From the NCBI RefSeq assembly GCF_016031625.1, contig NZ_JACCHP010000034.1:1-49382 (forward strand): a stretch of 49,382 nt of DNA, written 5' to 3'. Both the position numbers and the translations under genes were made by a program. This document shows, piece after piece, positions 35,624 through 44,219 of the stretch; the first letter of the stretch is position 1; every line of letters begins with the position of its first letter. Origin of the DNA: Bradyrhizobium agreste (GTDB lineage Bacteria; Pseudomonadota; Alphaproteobacteria; Rhizobiales; Xanthobacteraceae). Under the pieces are notes generated by a model. That model had not been told where the DNA came from and ran no database searches. It saw only the letters and a list, made by a program, of their open reading frames with translations.

Positions 35624-36850
35624 TCAACGGCGCGGTGCCCCATAGGTCGGCGGCGGCGCCTGTACCGTCGGTGCTGCCGCCGCGAACAGATCGTCCTTGC
35701 TGCCATTGAGCGGCGGATAGATGCGCTTGCGGTTGATGGTCTCTTTGGTCGCCTTCGCGGCCGCGCCGATCGTCCGCACCTCGCGATCCCAGCCTTCGGT
35801 ATAGAGCGCGCCCCAATCACCGAGGTCGAGCACGGTGACGTACCAGTCGATCCGCAGCGGCAGCATGGGCTCACCTGCGAGATCGGCCACCACATTGTGG
35901 CCGGCGAAGCGGCCCATGGGGCGGGCGAACTGGCAGGACATCACGGTCGGATGCAGCCCGTCGATCACGCTCGAGGCGACATCGCCGGCCGCGAACACGC
36001 CGGGCAGATTGGCAACGCGCATGAAGGGATCGACCAGCAGGCGCCCGAGGCGATCGCGCGCGCCCGGAAAGTTTTCGGCCAGCCGGCTCGCACGCATGCC
36101 GCCGCACCAGATCACCGTCTGGGTCGGGATGAACTCGCCCGAGCTCAAATGAACGCCGGCCGCTTCGACGGAGGCGATGCGCACGCCGAGCCTCGTCTCG
36201 ACATCGAGCCACGACAAGGCCGATTCGATGACGGGCCGCGCATGCGCGCCGATGCTGGCGCCCACAGTTGGATTGGGATCGACCAGGATGATGCGGCGGC
36301 TGCCGGTGATGCCGGCACGCGCCAGCCTGTCCGGCATTTCGGCCGCGACCTCGATGCCGGTAAAGCCGGCGCCGACCACCACGACCGTCGAACGCCCCGG
36401 CGACGGCGCGCTGCGCCCAAGCGCGACGAGATGGTCCTCGAGGCGGAGCGCCGCAGCATAGGTATCGACGTCGAACCCATGGTCGGCAAGGCCCGGAATG
36501 TCGGGACGCATCACCTCGCTGCCGAGCGCGAGCACGAGGCGGTCATAGCCCAGCGTCTCCTCGCCGCCGCTGGTGACGAGCGAAATTTTTCGATGCGCGG
36601 GATCGATGGCCTCGATCTCGCCGAGGCCATGCGTGACGCCGATCGGATCGAGCAATTGCGCAAGCGGAAGCGCGACCTCGCTAAGGTCGGTCTCGTAATT
36701 GCGCACGCGGATGTTGTGATAGGGATTGCGGTCGATGAGGTGGATCTCGATGTCGCGGTCGCTCGCGCCGATCTCGTCACGCTTGCGTGCAGCACCGATA
36801 GCCGCCCACAGGCCTGCAAATCCGGCGCCGAGCACGACGATACGCGCCAT
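35624..36850 (-). CDS. Type II NADH dehydrogenase-like FAD oxidoreductase
   Basis: A 408-residue peripheral membrane flavoenzyme of the NDH-2 family, moving electrons from NADH to quinone without proton pumping. The FAD motif VVLGAGFAGLWAAI is at residues 5-18; the NADH motif VVVVGAGFTGIEVAAEM follows in the middle; the FAD-end segment PGVFAAGDVASSV carries the GD motif. DRNPYHNIRVRNYE near residue 45 is typical. The C-terminal amphipathic region has GALYTEGWDREV. Monocistronic; the next gene upstream is an AraC regulator on the same strand. Confidence 0.87.
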   Translation of the reverse strand: MARIVVLGAGFAGLWAAIGAARKRDEIGASDRDIEIHLIDRNPYHNIRVRNYETDLSEVALPLAQLLDPIGVTHGLGEIEAIDPAHRKISLVTSGGEETLGYDRLVLALGSEVMRPDIPGLADHGFDVDTYAAALRLEDHLVALGRSAPSPGRSTVVVVGAGFTGIEVAAEMPDRLARAGITGSRRIILVDPNPTVGASIGAHARPVIESALSWLDVETRLGVRIASVEAAGVHLSSGEFIPTQTVIWCGGMRASRLAENFPGARDRLGRLLVDPFMRVANLPGVFAAGDVASSVIDGLHPTVMSCQFARPMGRFAGHNVVADLAGEPMLPLRIDWYVTVLDLGDWGALYTEGWDREVRTIGAAAKATKETINRKRIYPPLNGSKDDLFAAAAPTVQAPPPTYGAPRR

Positions 36851-36981
36851 GTCCGCCTACTCGCACTTTCCGAGGATCCTGCGGCCTGCCCGCGCGGCTA
36901 GATATAGCCCATTCGTCAGGATCGACCAACTGCGGCGGCGCAAGGCTGCTGCACAAGATCGTAAGCCCAAGAACCGAAAGC

Positions 36982-37941
36982 CTACGCCTCGCGCAGTTCC
37001 GACGGCGTCGCGCCGAAACGCTTGCGGAAGGCGCGGTTGAAATAGGACAGATCGGAGAAGCCGGAGGAATGCGCGATGTCGCTGATCTTGCGCATCCTGG
37101 CGCGGGGATCGCCGAGCAGCTTGCGCGCCTGGAGCAGGCGCTGCTCCAGCACGAATTCGGTGAAGGTGGTGCCGGCCTGCTCGAACAGGCGCTGGGCCTG
37201 GCGCGGGCTGAGCCCTGCGCGTGTCGCAACCTCGGCGAGGCAGAGATCGTTGCGGCCGAGCGCGGCCATCACGTCGGCGCGCATGAGATCGAGGCGCGCC
37301 GCCGCCTGCCCGCGCCCACGTGCGCGGCTTGCATGCTCGGCATCGGTGCCGAGCAGGAGACCAACGAGATCGACCATGTGCTGCGCGGTCAGGCGCTGGC
37401 CGACCGCATCGAGATGTGGCGCGTGATTGGCGGCGAGCGCATGGTAGCGGAAGATGGTCTCGGCGACCGCGCCGTCTGACAGCATTTGCGAGAGCTTGTC
37501 CTCGGCGCGCGGACTGATGTCGAGCAGCGCACGGCGCGGCATGCGAATGGTGGTGAAGCGGTCTGCCTCGGTGTGGCCGACGGTCCCGGTCACGCTCATG
37601 TCGACCAGCACCATCTGGGCGGGCGTGAGCTCGACGGTGTGGCCGTTCGACCCGACACGGACGAGCCCCGCATGGGCCAATATCAGCACGAGATCGTCGC
37701 TGCCGTCGGCAAGGTGGCTCTGCGTGCGCGAATATTGCGCCGAGGCGCCTTCCGGAATGGCGAGCGTGATGTTGTCGACAACGCTGATCTGCAGACGGCA
37801 ATCGATGCGTTCGCCATGGCTCGGCCCGATATCGAGGCCGCAGGGACCGACGGCCCGCTCGCGCCAATGCTCGAAGGCCGGACCGTGCGGCAGGCCTGCA
37901 TATTGATGAACGAAGATGCCCGGCGTTCTCGCTGCATCCAT
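36982..37941 (-). CDS. AraC-family transcriptional regulator
   Basis: A 319-residue regulator with an N-terminal sensor domain resembling AraC-binding-like (AraC_binding_2) proteins and a C-terminal pair of HTH motifs (about 222-318): LCLAEVATRAGLSPRQAQRLFEQ and ISDIAHSSGFSDLSYFNRAFRKRFG, the latter the PF12833 signature. Effector unknown. It lies about 130 nt upstream of the NADH dehydrogenase gene on the same strand and could regulate it. Direct repeats upstream (37973-38020) may be its own operator. Confidence 0.88.
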   Translation of the reverse strand: MDAARTPGIFVHQYAGLPHGPAFEHWRERAVGPCGLDIGPSHGERIDCRLQISVVDNITLAIPEGASAQYSRTQSHLADGSDDLVLILAHAGLVRVGSNGHTVELTPAQMVLVDMSVTGTVGHTEADRFTTIRMPRRALLDISPRAEDKLSQMLSDGAVAETIFRYHALAANHAPHLDAVGQRLTAQHMVDLVGLLLGTDAEHASRARGRGQAAARLDLMRADVMAALGRNDLCLAEVATRAGLSPRQAQRLFEQAGTTFTEFVLEQRLLQARKLLGDPRARMRKISDIAHSSGFSDLSYFNRAFRKRFGATPSELREA

Positions 37942-37972
37942 CTGATTTGCTCGCCCTTTCCGGCATCACCGC

Positions 37973-38020
37973 GTTCAAATTCCGGGGATTTGACGCGGCG
38001 GGCCGGACGGAGGTTCAAAT
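37973..38020. promoter_or_regulatory. Candidate AraC-type binding repeats
   Basis: Two exact copies of GTTCAAAT at 37973-37980 and 38013-38020, 40 bp apart (near four helical turns), with an inverted GATTTGAC between them at 37987-37994. They stand out as AT-rich in a GC-rich gap just upstream of the AraC-family gene. Function inferred. Confidence 0.35.
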
Positions 38021-38091
38021 CGGGGGCAGATTCGGGGGCACTTGTCGGGATGCGACGGCGGGATGGACCGCGGCGACAATGGCCCTGGCAG

Positions 38092-39156
38092 CTATTTTTG
38101 CGCTGGCGCCTGCGGCTGGGCCGGCGGCACGGTCTCGATCAGCTTGCCGGAAAACACCGGGGCGGAGGTCGGCTGGCCGTTCGGTGAGCCGCCGGCCTGC
38201 TCCACCGTGACCGCGTAGGTCGCGCCATTGACGACCTCGGCATCGTAGGAGGCGAGCAGCGGACGCGCGGTGAAATCGCTGGCGCCGATCACGCCGAGCG
38301 AGCGCGGGCGCGGCAGCTTGTCCGAGATCAGCCAGAGCTCGAAGCTCTTGCCGGGCTCCGGTGTGGCGCCAACCTTTCGCACCGTGAAATTCCGCGTCGC
38401 GCCGTCGATGGTCATGATAAAGGCGGGACCGCCGCCCTGGCCCTGCAGCAGCGCGACATATTGCGCGGAGGCGGCGAGCGGCGCCGCCGGCGTCTTCACC
38501 TCGACCGTCTGGATGCGCGGCGCGGGACGCAAGGCGCCCGGCAGCGCCTCGGGCAGGAAAATCTGCAGCGACAGCGTCACCAGCAGCGCGGCGGCAAGCG
38601 CGCCGACAGCGGACGCGACGTTGCGCCAGCGCTTCACCCGGCCCTCGAGACGAATCACATTGCTGTCGTCGGCGACCGGCGCCTGCGGCGCACGGACGAC
38701 ATTGGTATCCGGCGCATGGACCTGCGGAATGAATTGCGGCGCGATGTCCGGAAGCGCATCAGGCTCGGGACGCGGCGCCTCAGGCGGCCCGGCTTCGGGA
38801 TGCAGCATCTGCGGCGGCGGCGAGCTCTCGGGGGGAGCCTCCGCAGGTCCGAGCGAGAATGAGTCGGGCACAGGCGGCGGTGGCGGCGGCGAAGCCTCGG
38901 CGCGCGCGGGCTGCTGCTCCTGCGCGGCGGCCGTGCGCGTGATCTCCGCCCTGATGTTCTCCCACACGATCGGACGCGGCTCGACCGAGCCGACCATCTG
39001 GTTGAGCACGCCGAGCCGATAGGACCACGCCTGCACGATTTCGGCGAACGCCGGGTCCACCGCCATCATGGTCTCGACCTGCGCGCGCTCGTCGGCGCCG
39101 AGCGTCCCGAGCGCGTATTCCGCGGCGAGCGCGATATGGTCCTCCGTGTAGGCCAT
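38092..39156 (-). CDS. Anti-sigma factor (RskA family)
   Basis: A 354-residue membrane-bound anti-sigma factor. N-terminal helical sigma-binding region (HIALAAEYALGTLGADERAQVETM...FAEIVQAWSYRL), a long Pro/Ala/Glu-rich linker (about 80-165), one TM helix (about 180-200), and a periplasmic RskA domain (FIMTIDGATRNFTVRKVG, LWLISDKLPRPRSLGVI). Start ATG 39156 (a TTG lies one codon upstream), with AAGG 6-9 nt before it. It partners the ECF sigma gene 234 nt upstream on the same strand; a palindromic repeat lies between them. Confidence 0.88.
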   Translation of the reverse strand: MAYTEDHIALAAEYALGTLGADERAQVETMMAVDPAFAEIVQAWSYRLGVLNQMVGSVEPRPIVWENIRAEITRTAAAQEQQPARAEASPPPPPPVPDSFSLGPAEAPPESSPPPQMLHPEAGPPEAPRPEPDALPDIAPQFIPQVHAPDTNVVRAPQAPVADDSNVIRLEGRVKRWRNVASAVGALAAALLVTLSLQIFLPEALPGALRPAPRIQTVEVKTPAAPLAASAQYVALLQGQGGGPAFIMTIDGATRNFTVRKVGATPEPGKSFELWLISDKLPRPRSLGVIGASDFTARPLLASYDAEVVNGATYAVTVEQAGGSPNGQPTSAPVFSGKLIETVPPAQPQAPAQK

Positions 39157-39164
39157 CAATGTCC

Positions 39165-39350
39165 TTCACCTCTCCCGAAGTGAGAGGCATAGGCCGCCTT
39201 TGGCGGCCGTTCTAAAGAACGCCGAAGCAGAGCTTCGGCTATGTCGCATCGCAAGATGCGGTCCGGGTGAGGGGTTACGGTCTCTCGGGAGATCTGCGGC
39301 CCCTCACCCGGCGCGATGCGCCGACCTCTCCCCAACGGGGAGAGGTGGAC
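39165..39350. repeat. Palindromic repeat (CTCTCCC...GGGTGAGGG family), copy 3
   Basis: Inverted complex: CCTCTCCCGAAGTGAGAGG near 39168-39186, GGGTGAGGGGTT, then CCCCTCACCCGGCGCGATGCGCCGACCTCTCCCC and CGGGGAGAGGT. Also GGCCGCC/GGCGGCC and CGAAGC/GCTTCG inner stems. It separates the ECF sigma and anti-sigma genes. Confidence 0.8.
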
Positions 39351-39389
39351 TGCCGTTGCCGCGCTGGTTCGTGCCACTCTCATCATCCT

Positions 39390-39935
39390 CTAAAGTCCGA
39401 GGCACTCCCGGATATCCAGCATGCTGCGCCGCAGCCACGTCTTCACCGTGTTGACGGGCGCGGCGAATTTCTCCGCCAATTGCTCGCGGCTCCAGCCGTT
39501 GTAATAGGCGAGCAGCACGAGCCTCTGACGGTCCGGCTCGAGCCGGCCGATGCATTCCAGGAGCCGCTTCAGCTCCTCGGTCATCTCGCGGCGCGCCAGC
39601 GGATCGGGACTTTCGGCCGCCACCTCCATCGCCTGAGGCTCTTCCTCGATGGAGGTCTCCGATTTTTTCCGCACGATGTCGATGGCGCGGTTGCGCGCGA
39701 TCGAGGCCATCCACGTGATCGGCGACGACAGGGCCGGGTTGAACTGACCGGCGCTGTTCCAGATCTTGACGTAAGTCTCCTGAATGACCTCCTCCGCGAG
39801 ATCCTGCCTGCGCAAGATACGGAGCACGACGCCATAGAGTTTCGCGCGCGTGGCCGCGTAGAGGCGCTCGAACGCGGTCTGATCGCCCTTCGCCACCGCC
39901 TCAATCAACCCGACCAGCTCCGGTGGCGTCAGCAT
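39390..39935 (-). CDS. ECF RNA polymerase sigma factor (SigK-like)
   Basis: A 181-residue sigma-70 family factor. Region 2 at about residues 25-95 (LYGVVLRILRRQDLAEEVIQETYVKIW; ITWMASIARNRAIDIVRK) and region 4 at about 130-178 (LVLLAYYNGWSREQLAEKF...VNTVKTWLRRSMLDIRECL). With the RskA protein downstream it forms a membrane-signalled stress regulator; the group often responds to oxidative or envelope stress, but the signal is not shown here. Start ATG 39935 follows a repeat-filled gap. Confidence 0.92.
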   Translation of the reverse strand: MLTPPELVGLIEAVAKGDQTAFERLYAATRAKLYGVVLRILRRQDLAEEVIQETYVKIWNSAGQFNPALSSPITWMASIARNRAIDIVRKKSETSIEEEPQAMEVAAESPDPLARREMTEELKRLLECIGRLEPDRQRLVLLAYYNGWSREQLAEKFAAPVNTVKTWLRRSMLDIRECLGL

Positions 39936-39969
39936 TCAGCCCCCCGACACGCGGCCCGCCGCTTGCCTT

Positions 39970-40090
39970 CACCTCTCCCCGACGGGGAGAGGTCGATTTG
40001 CGCAGCAAACCGGGTGAGGGGGCGCGGGGCTAACGGCGGACCGTCACCCCTCACCCGGCGCTCCGCGCCGACCTCTCCCAATGGAGAGGT
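39970..40090. repeat. Palindromic repeat (CTCTCCC...GGGTGAGGG family), copy 4
   Basis: CCTCTCCCCGACGGGGAGAGG hairpin near 39972-39992, CCGGGTGAGGGGGCGC, then CCCCTCACCCGGCGCTCCGCGCCGACCTCTCCC. The second half is almost identical to that of copy 3. It lies upstream of the ECF gene and downstream of fliJ. Confidence 0.8.
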
Positions 40091-40190
40091 GGCACCGCCG
40101 TCGCTGGCGCAGCATTCATCTCCACCACCATAGCGCGCAGCCAAGGCAACCACCAAGGGGCGCGGCGCCACACTGTGGACAGCACATGCG

Positions 40191-40220
40191 AAAACCCGGA
40201 CCTTGCGGGTCCGGGTTTTG
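40191..40220 (-). terminator. Terminator of the fliI-fliJ unit
   Basis: Perfect 12-bp stem AAAACCCGGACC (40191-40202) / GGTCCGGGTTTT (40208-40219), 5-nt loop, about 30 nt after the fliJ stop. On the minus strand the descending arm ends in TTTT. Symmetric T/A flanks allow use in both directions. Confidence 0.8.
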
Positions 40221-40249
40221 GCAATGTCCTGGAGGGACGGGCTAGCGGT

Positions 40250-40669
40250 TCAGGCGACGGCGCCGATGCGGGCACGCATCAGGCCGATGCTGTCGAGGTC
40301 GGCCTGCTCGCGGGCGCTCTCCTCGGCGCGCTCGCGCGCCTGGTCGCGCTCGTCGAGCAGCTCGACCTTCTTCAGCTCCTCGAAGGCCTCGGCCAGCGCG
40401 GCCTTGGCTTCCTCGAGCTGGCCCTTGAGCTCGTCGGCCGAACGGGTCAGGTTCTCGCGGCGCTGGATGGCGGCTTTGGCGTAGGTCGGGTAGGCAAAGT
40501 GCGAAGGATCGTTGATCCCGGCGCGCTCCTGCTCGGTCTGGATCTCGCGTTCGAGATCGACCGACATGCGCTGGAAGTCGGCGATCATGGTCTCGATCTG
40601 GGTGACCCGGCGGCGCTTCTCGTCGACCTGAAACTTCTTCAGGCGGATGAGGGTATCTCGTGACTTCAT
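40250..40669 (-). CDS. fliJ: Flagellar export chaperone FliJ
   Basis: A 139-residue, almost wholly alpha-helical, highly charged protein (long antiparallel coiled coil, e.g. VDEKRRRVTQIETMIADFQRM and LKGQLEEAKAALAEAFEELKKVELLDER). Length, composition and position downstream of fliI fit FliJ, which couples the FliI ATPase to the FlhA gate. 121 nt separate it from fliI, with GC-rich self-complementary sequence in the gap. Primary sequence of FliJ is poorly conserved, so context carries weight. Confidence 0.85.
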   Translation of the reverse strand: MKSRDTLIRLKKFQVDEKRRRVTQIETMIADFQRMSVDLEREIQTEQERAGINDPSHFAYPTYAKAAIQRRENLTRSADELKGQLEEAKAALAEAFEELKKVELLDERDQARERAEESAREQADLDSIGLMRARIGAVA

Positions 40670-40790
40670 CGACTCGTACTCCCCAGAAGTCCCCCCGCTG
40701 CACGTGGGACGATACCGGTCACCCCACGGGCCCGATGGGGGCCCAGACCGGCTCTGCTACTCTGTGGGATCGGATGATGACCGGACAAAG

Positions 40791-42116
40791 TTAGCGTTCC
40801 GTTTCCAAATTGCCGAGGATCTGCGCCAATTGGCGATAGCCCTCCGCGAGTGATGCCTTTTCGTCCTTGCGCTGGCGCAGGAAAGCTTCCAGCGGCTCAT
40901 GCAGGCGGATCGCCTCGTCGACCTCGGGACTGGAGCCGGCGCGGTAGGCGCCGAGACGGATCAACTCCTCCATGTCGGCATAGGTCGCCATCACCGCCCG
41001 CGCCCGCTGGATGACCGGCCAGAACTGCGGATCGGCCGATTTCGGCATCGTTCGCGAGACGGATTTGAGGATGTTGATCGCAGGGTAGCGGCCGCGCTCG
41101 GCGATCGAGCGCTGCATCACGATGTGGCCGTCGAGGATGCCGCGCACGGCATCCGCGATCGGCTCGTTATGGTCGTCGCCATCGACCAGCACGGTGAAGA
41201 TCGCGGTGATGGCGCCCTCGCCCAATCCCGGCCCGGCCCGCTCCAAGAGCTTCGGCAACTCGGTGAAGACGGTCGGCGTGTAGCCCTTGGCCGTGGGCGG
41301 CTCGCCGGCGGACAGTCCGATCTCGCGCTGGGCCATGGCAAAGCGCGTCACCGAGTCCATCAGGCAGAGCACGTCCTTGTCCTCGTCGCGAAAATATTCG
41401 GCGACCGCGAGCGTCAGATACGCCGCCTGGCGGCGCATCAGTGCCGGCTCGTCGGAGGTCGCAACCACCACGACCGAGCGCGCCAGGCCCTCCTCGCCGA
41501 GATCGTCCTGCAGGAATTCCTGCACCTCGCGGCCGCGTTCGCCGATCAGCCCGATGACGCTGACATCGGCATCGACGTTGCGCGCCAGCATCGACAGCAG
41601 CACCGACTTGCCGACGCCGGAGCCTGCGAAGATGCCCATGCGCTGACCGCGGCAGCAGGTGAGAAAGGTGTTCATGGCGCGCACGCCGAGATCGAGCGGG
41701 CTGCCGACACGCTTGCGCGAATGTGCGGGCGGCGGCGTATTGCGGAACGGCATCGGCGAAGAGCCCTGCGGCAGCGGCCCCTTGCCGTCGATCGGCTCGC
41801 CCAGCGCGTTGACGACGCGGCCGAGCCATGCTGCGGACGGCCGCACTTGATTGGCGGCATTGGCGATGACCGCCTTGCAGCCGCGGCGGACGCCCTCGAG
41901 CCCGGCGAACGGCATCACCACGGCATTGTTGCCGGAGAAGCCGATCACCTCGCACGGAATGGTGCGGTTGGCGCCGGTCTCGATCACCAGCCGTGCGCCG
42001 ACCGACATCGCGTGAATCGGACCGGCCACCTCGACCATCAGGCCGCGAACGCCGACGACGCGGCCATAGATGTTGATGCCGTCGATGTCGCCGATCTGTT
42101 CGGCAAGCGCTTTCAT
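40791..42116 (-). CDS. fliI: Flagellum-specific ATPase FliI
   Basis: A 441-residue ATPase of the flagellar export apparatus. Walker A GSGVGKS at residues 165-171; Walker B region VLCLMDSVTRFAMAQREIGLSAGEPP, a segment diagnostic of FliI/SctN; IFTVLVDGDDHNEPIADAVRGILDGHI also characteristic. It hydrolyses ATP to load export substrates, with FliJ as stalk. ATG 42116. The 430-nt region upstream is shared with the divergent ctrA gene and carries a CtrA-like box. Confidence 0.95.
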   Translation of the reverse strand: MKALAEQIGDIDGINIYGRVVGVRGLMVEVAGPIHAMSVGARLVIETGANRTIPCEVIGFSGNNAVVMPFAGLEGVRRGCKAVIANAANQVRPSAAWLGRVVNALGEPIDGKGPLPQGSSPMPFRNTPPPAHSRKRVGSPLDLGVRAMNTFLTCCRGQRMGIFAGSGVGKSVLLSMLARNVDADVSVIGLIGERGREVQEFLQDDLGEEGLARSVVVVATSDEPALMRRQAAYLTLAVAEYFRDEDKDVLCLMDSVTRFAMAQREIGLSAGEPPTAKGYTPTVFTELPKLLERAGPGLGEGAITAIFTVLVDGDDHNEPIADAVRGILDGHIVMQRSIAERGRYPAINILKSVSRTMPKSADPQFWPVIQRARAVMATYADMEELIRLGAYRAGSSPEVDEAIRLHEPLEAFLRQRKDEKASLAEGYRQLAQILGNLETER

Positions 42117-42220
42117 CGGCAGCGCGCCTTCATATGAGGGTCCTCATGAGATGGTCGCCATCGGTAATCCCGGGACATCACGGTGAAAACCTTAAGTTTC
42201 GCCATATTTCTGAACGGCGC

Positions 42221-42235
42221 TTAACTTCGTGTTTA
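42221..42235. promoter_or_regulatory. Candidate CtrA box TTAA-N7-TTTA
   Basis: TTAA (42221-42224), seven bases, TTTA (42232-42235): one mismatch from the CtrA consensus TTAA-N7-TTAA. It lies about 105 nt upstream of fliI, and some 315 nt upstream of ctrA. Further TTAA half-sites occur at 42192, 42245, 42331 and 42443. CtrA control of flagellar genes and of its own gene is established in Caulobacter; here it is inferred. Confidence 0.5.
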
Positions 42236-42279
42236 CCCGCATCATTAATCATTGCGTCACTGTCTTTGAGACTGAGCGT

Positions 42280-42470
42280 GACTCCCCTTCAGAAGAAGGC
42301 TGAGTCGCGGGAGTCGGTTAGGCCCGTCTCTTAAAGTGGAGCTTGAACGGAATCGGGTAACGAAAGCTGCTTCGCGCGCAAGACCTTAGGGCGATTCGAC
42401 AAAAATTGCACCGGGGGACTTGCGTTCCAGAATCAGACTTTGTTAACCATCTGTTGTCAGGATCCGAATC
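42280..42470. promoter_or_regulatory. Cluster of seven GANTC sites upstream of ctrA
   Basis: GANTC, the CcrM methylation target, occurs at 42280 (GACTC), 42302 and 42311 (GAGTC), 42350 (GAATC), 42393 (GATTC), 42430 and 42466 (GAATC), seven in 191 bases, where GC-rich DNA would give less than one by chance. They fill the region 80-270 nt before the ctrA ATG. In Caulobacter a GANTC in the ctrA P1 promoter ties transcription to replication; this cluster suggests the same type of control. Confidence 0.7.
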
Positions 42471-42549
42471 AGTTGTTCAAAGGCGTTTTGTTGAGTGCCG
42501 CGAATGCGGCCGACCTGACGCCCAGGAGCGGCGACTATGGGGAACTGGC

Positions 42550-43251
<702 letters not shown>

Positions 43252-43302
43252 TCTTAAAGGTTACGTCGCGAGCCCAGTCAGGCTCGCTCCTCCCTGCCTG
43301 GA

Positions 43303-43332
43303 CCCCGCCGCAAATGGCGGGGTTTTCGTTTT
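43303..43332 (+). terminator. Rho-independent terminator after ctrA
   Basis: Perfect 7-bp stem CCCCGCC (43303-43309) / GGCGGGG (43316-43322), followed by TTTTCGTTTT, about 50 nt after the ctrA stop. Confidence 0.85.
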
Positions 43333-43414
43333 GGGGGACGCTTCATCGGAAGCTTAACGTTTGAACCGCTAGCCTCCTCCTGCCGACGAATGGTCGCTGA
43401 CCGATGGGGGAACG

Positions 43415-43819
43415 ATGATCCTGCAATCACTGGCCGGCCTGCCCGCCTTCCTGGTCTATTTCTGCACCGGGTTGATCGCGGTCGTGGCCTATCTGTTCGT
43501 CTATACCCGCATCACCGCGCATAACGAGTTCCAGCTGATCCGCGACAACGAGCCGGCTGCGGCGATCGCGCTCGGGCTCAGCCTGCTCGGCTTCGTGGCG
43601 CCGCTGGTCAGCGCCATCGCGCATTCGGCCAACGTGCTGGACTGCCTGATCTGGGCGACGATCGCGCTGGTCGTGCAGGTCATCGTGTTCTTCCTCGTCA
43701 AGGTCCCGGTGCCGAACCTCTCGGAGCGGATCTCCGCCGGCGAGCTTGCCCCGGCGATCTGGCTCGGCCTGTCCTCGCTCGCCGCGGGGCTGCTCAACGC
43801 CGCCAGCATGATCTACTGA
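43415..43819 (+). CDS. DUF350 membrane protein (YjfL-like)
   Basis: A 134-residue membrane protein with four hydrophobic helices (about 7-30, 46-66, 75-98, 111-131). The pattern YTRITAHNEFQLIRDNEPAAAIALGLSLLGFVAPL is characteristic of DUF350 (YjfL) proteins. Function unknown. First of a tight three-gene operon (one base to the next ATG) with a YgiB-like and a glutathionylspermidine-synthase-like gene, the same set as E. coli yjfL-yjfM-yjfC. Confidence 0.85.
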   Translation: MILQSLAGLPAFLVYFCTGLIAVVAYLFVYTRITAHNEFQLIRDNEPAAAIALGLSLLGFVAPLVSAIAHSANVLDCLIWATIALVVQVIVFFLVKVPVPNLSERISAGELAPAIWLGLSSLAAGLLNAASMIY

Positions 43820-43820
43820 C

Positions 43821-44216
43821 ATGGCCGACAAACCCGCCAAGAAGGAGTTCGGCAAGCGCCGGCCGGTGGCCGAGCCGCCGCCGCGGCCGCCGGTGAAGCG
43901 CTCCGGCCACGTCGCGCTGCTGGTGATGGGCACGATCGCGGTCGGCACCACCGCCTACACGCTGATGCCGCGGCAGACCTGCGAGCCCTCTCCTCCCGGC
44001 GCGGATCCAACTGTGCAGACGAGCACCGCATGTAGCAGCAGCAGAATCAGCTCCTCGGGCGGCAGCGGCGGCTCGGGCTCATCGTCGCGATCGAGCTTCT
44101 ACAGCAGTGATTCCTCCAGCCATTCCTCATCGAGCACGTCATCGGATTCCGGCCACAGCAGCGTGAGCCGTGGCGGCTTCGGCTCGTTCGGCCATGGCTT
44201 TTCCGGCGGCGGCTGA
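43821..44216 (+). CDS. YgiB/DUF1190-like Ser/Gly-rich protein
   Basis: A 131-residue protein: basic, Pro-rich N-terminus (about 1-30), one TM helix (GHVALLVMGTIAVGTTAYTLM, 29-49), then RQTCEP and a long Ser-rich, Gly-rich tail (from about 70) ending RGGFGSFGHGFSGGG. Layout matches YgiB/YjfM proteins (DUF1190), whose tails end in a similar GFG motif. Function unknown; the tail may bind or be modified by the neighbouring ATP-grasp enzyme. Start one base after the preceding stop. Confidence 0.72.
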   Translation: MADKPAKKEFGKRRPVAEPPPRPPVKRSGHVALLVMGTIAVGTTAYTLMPRQTCEPSPPGADPTVQTSTACSSSRISSSGGSGGSGSSSRSSFYSSDSSSHSSSSTSSDSGHSSVSRGGFGSFGHGFSGGG

Positions 44217-44219
44217 CCA

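Noticed and set aside
35282..36901. 539-codon open frame on the plus strand antisense to the NADH dehydrogenase
   Set aside because: No ribosome site or recognisable domain; the opposite strand has strong FAD and NADH motifs.
40670..40790. GC-rich self-complementary gap between fliI and fliJ as an RNA element
   Set aside because: The pairings (GGGCCC repeats) are weakly defined and could form several alternative stems; not enough to call a structured RNA.
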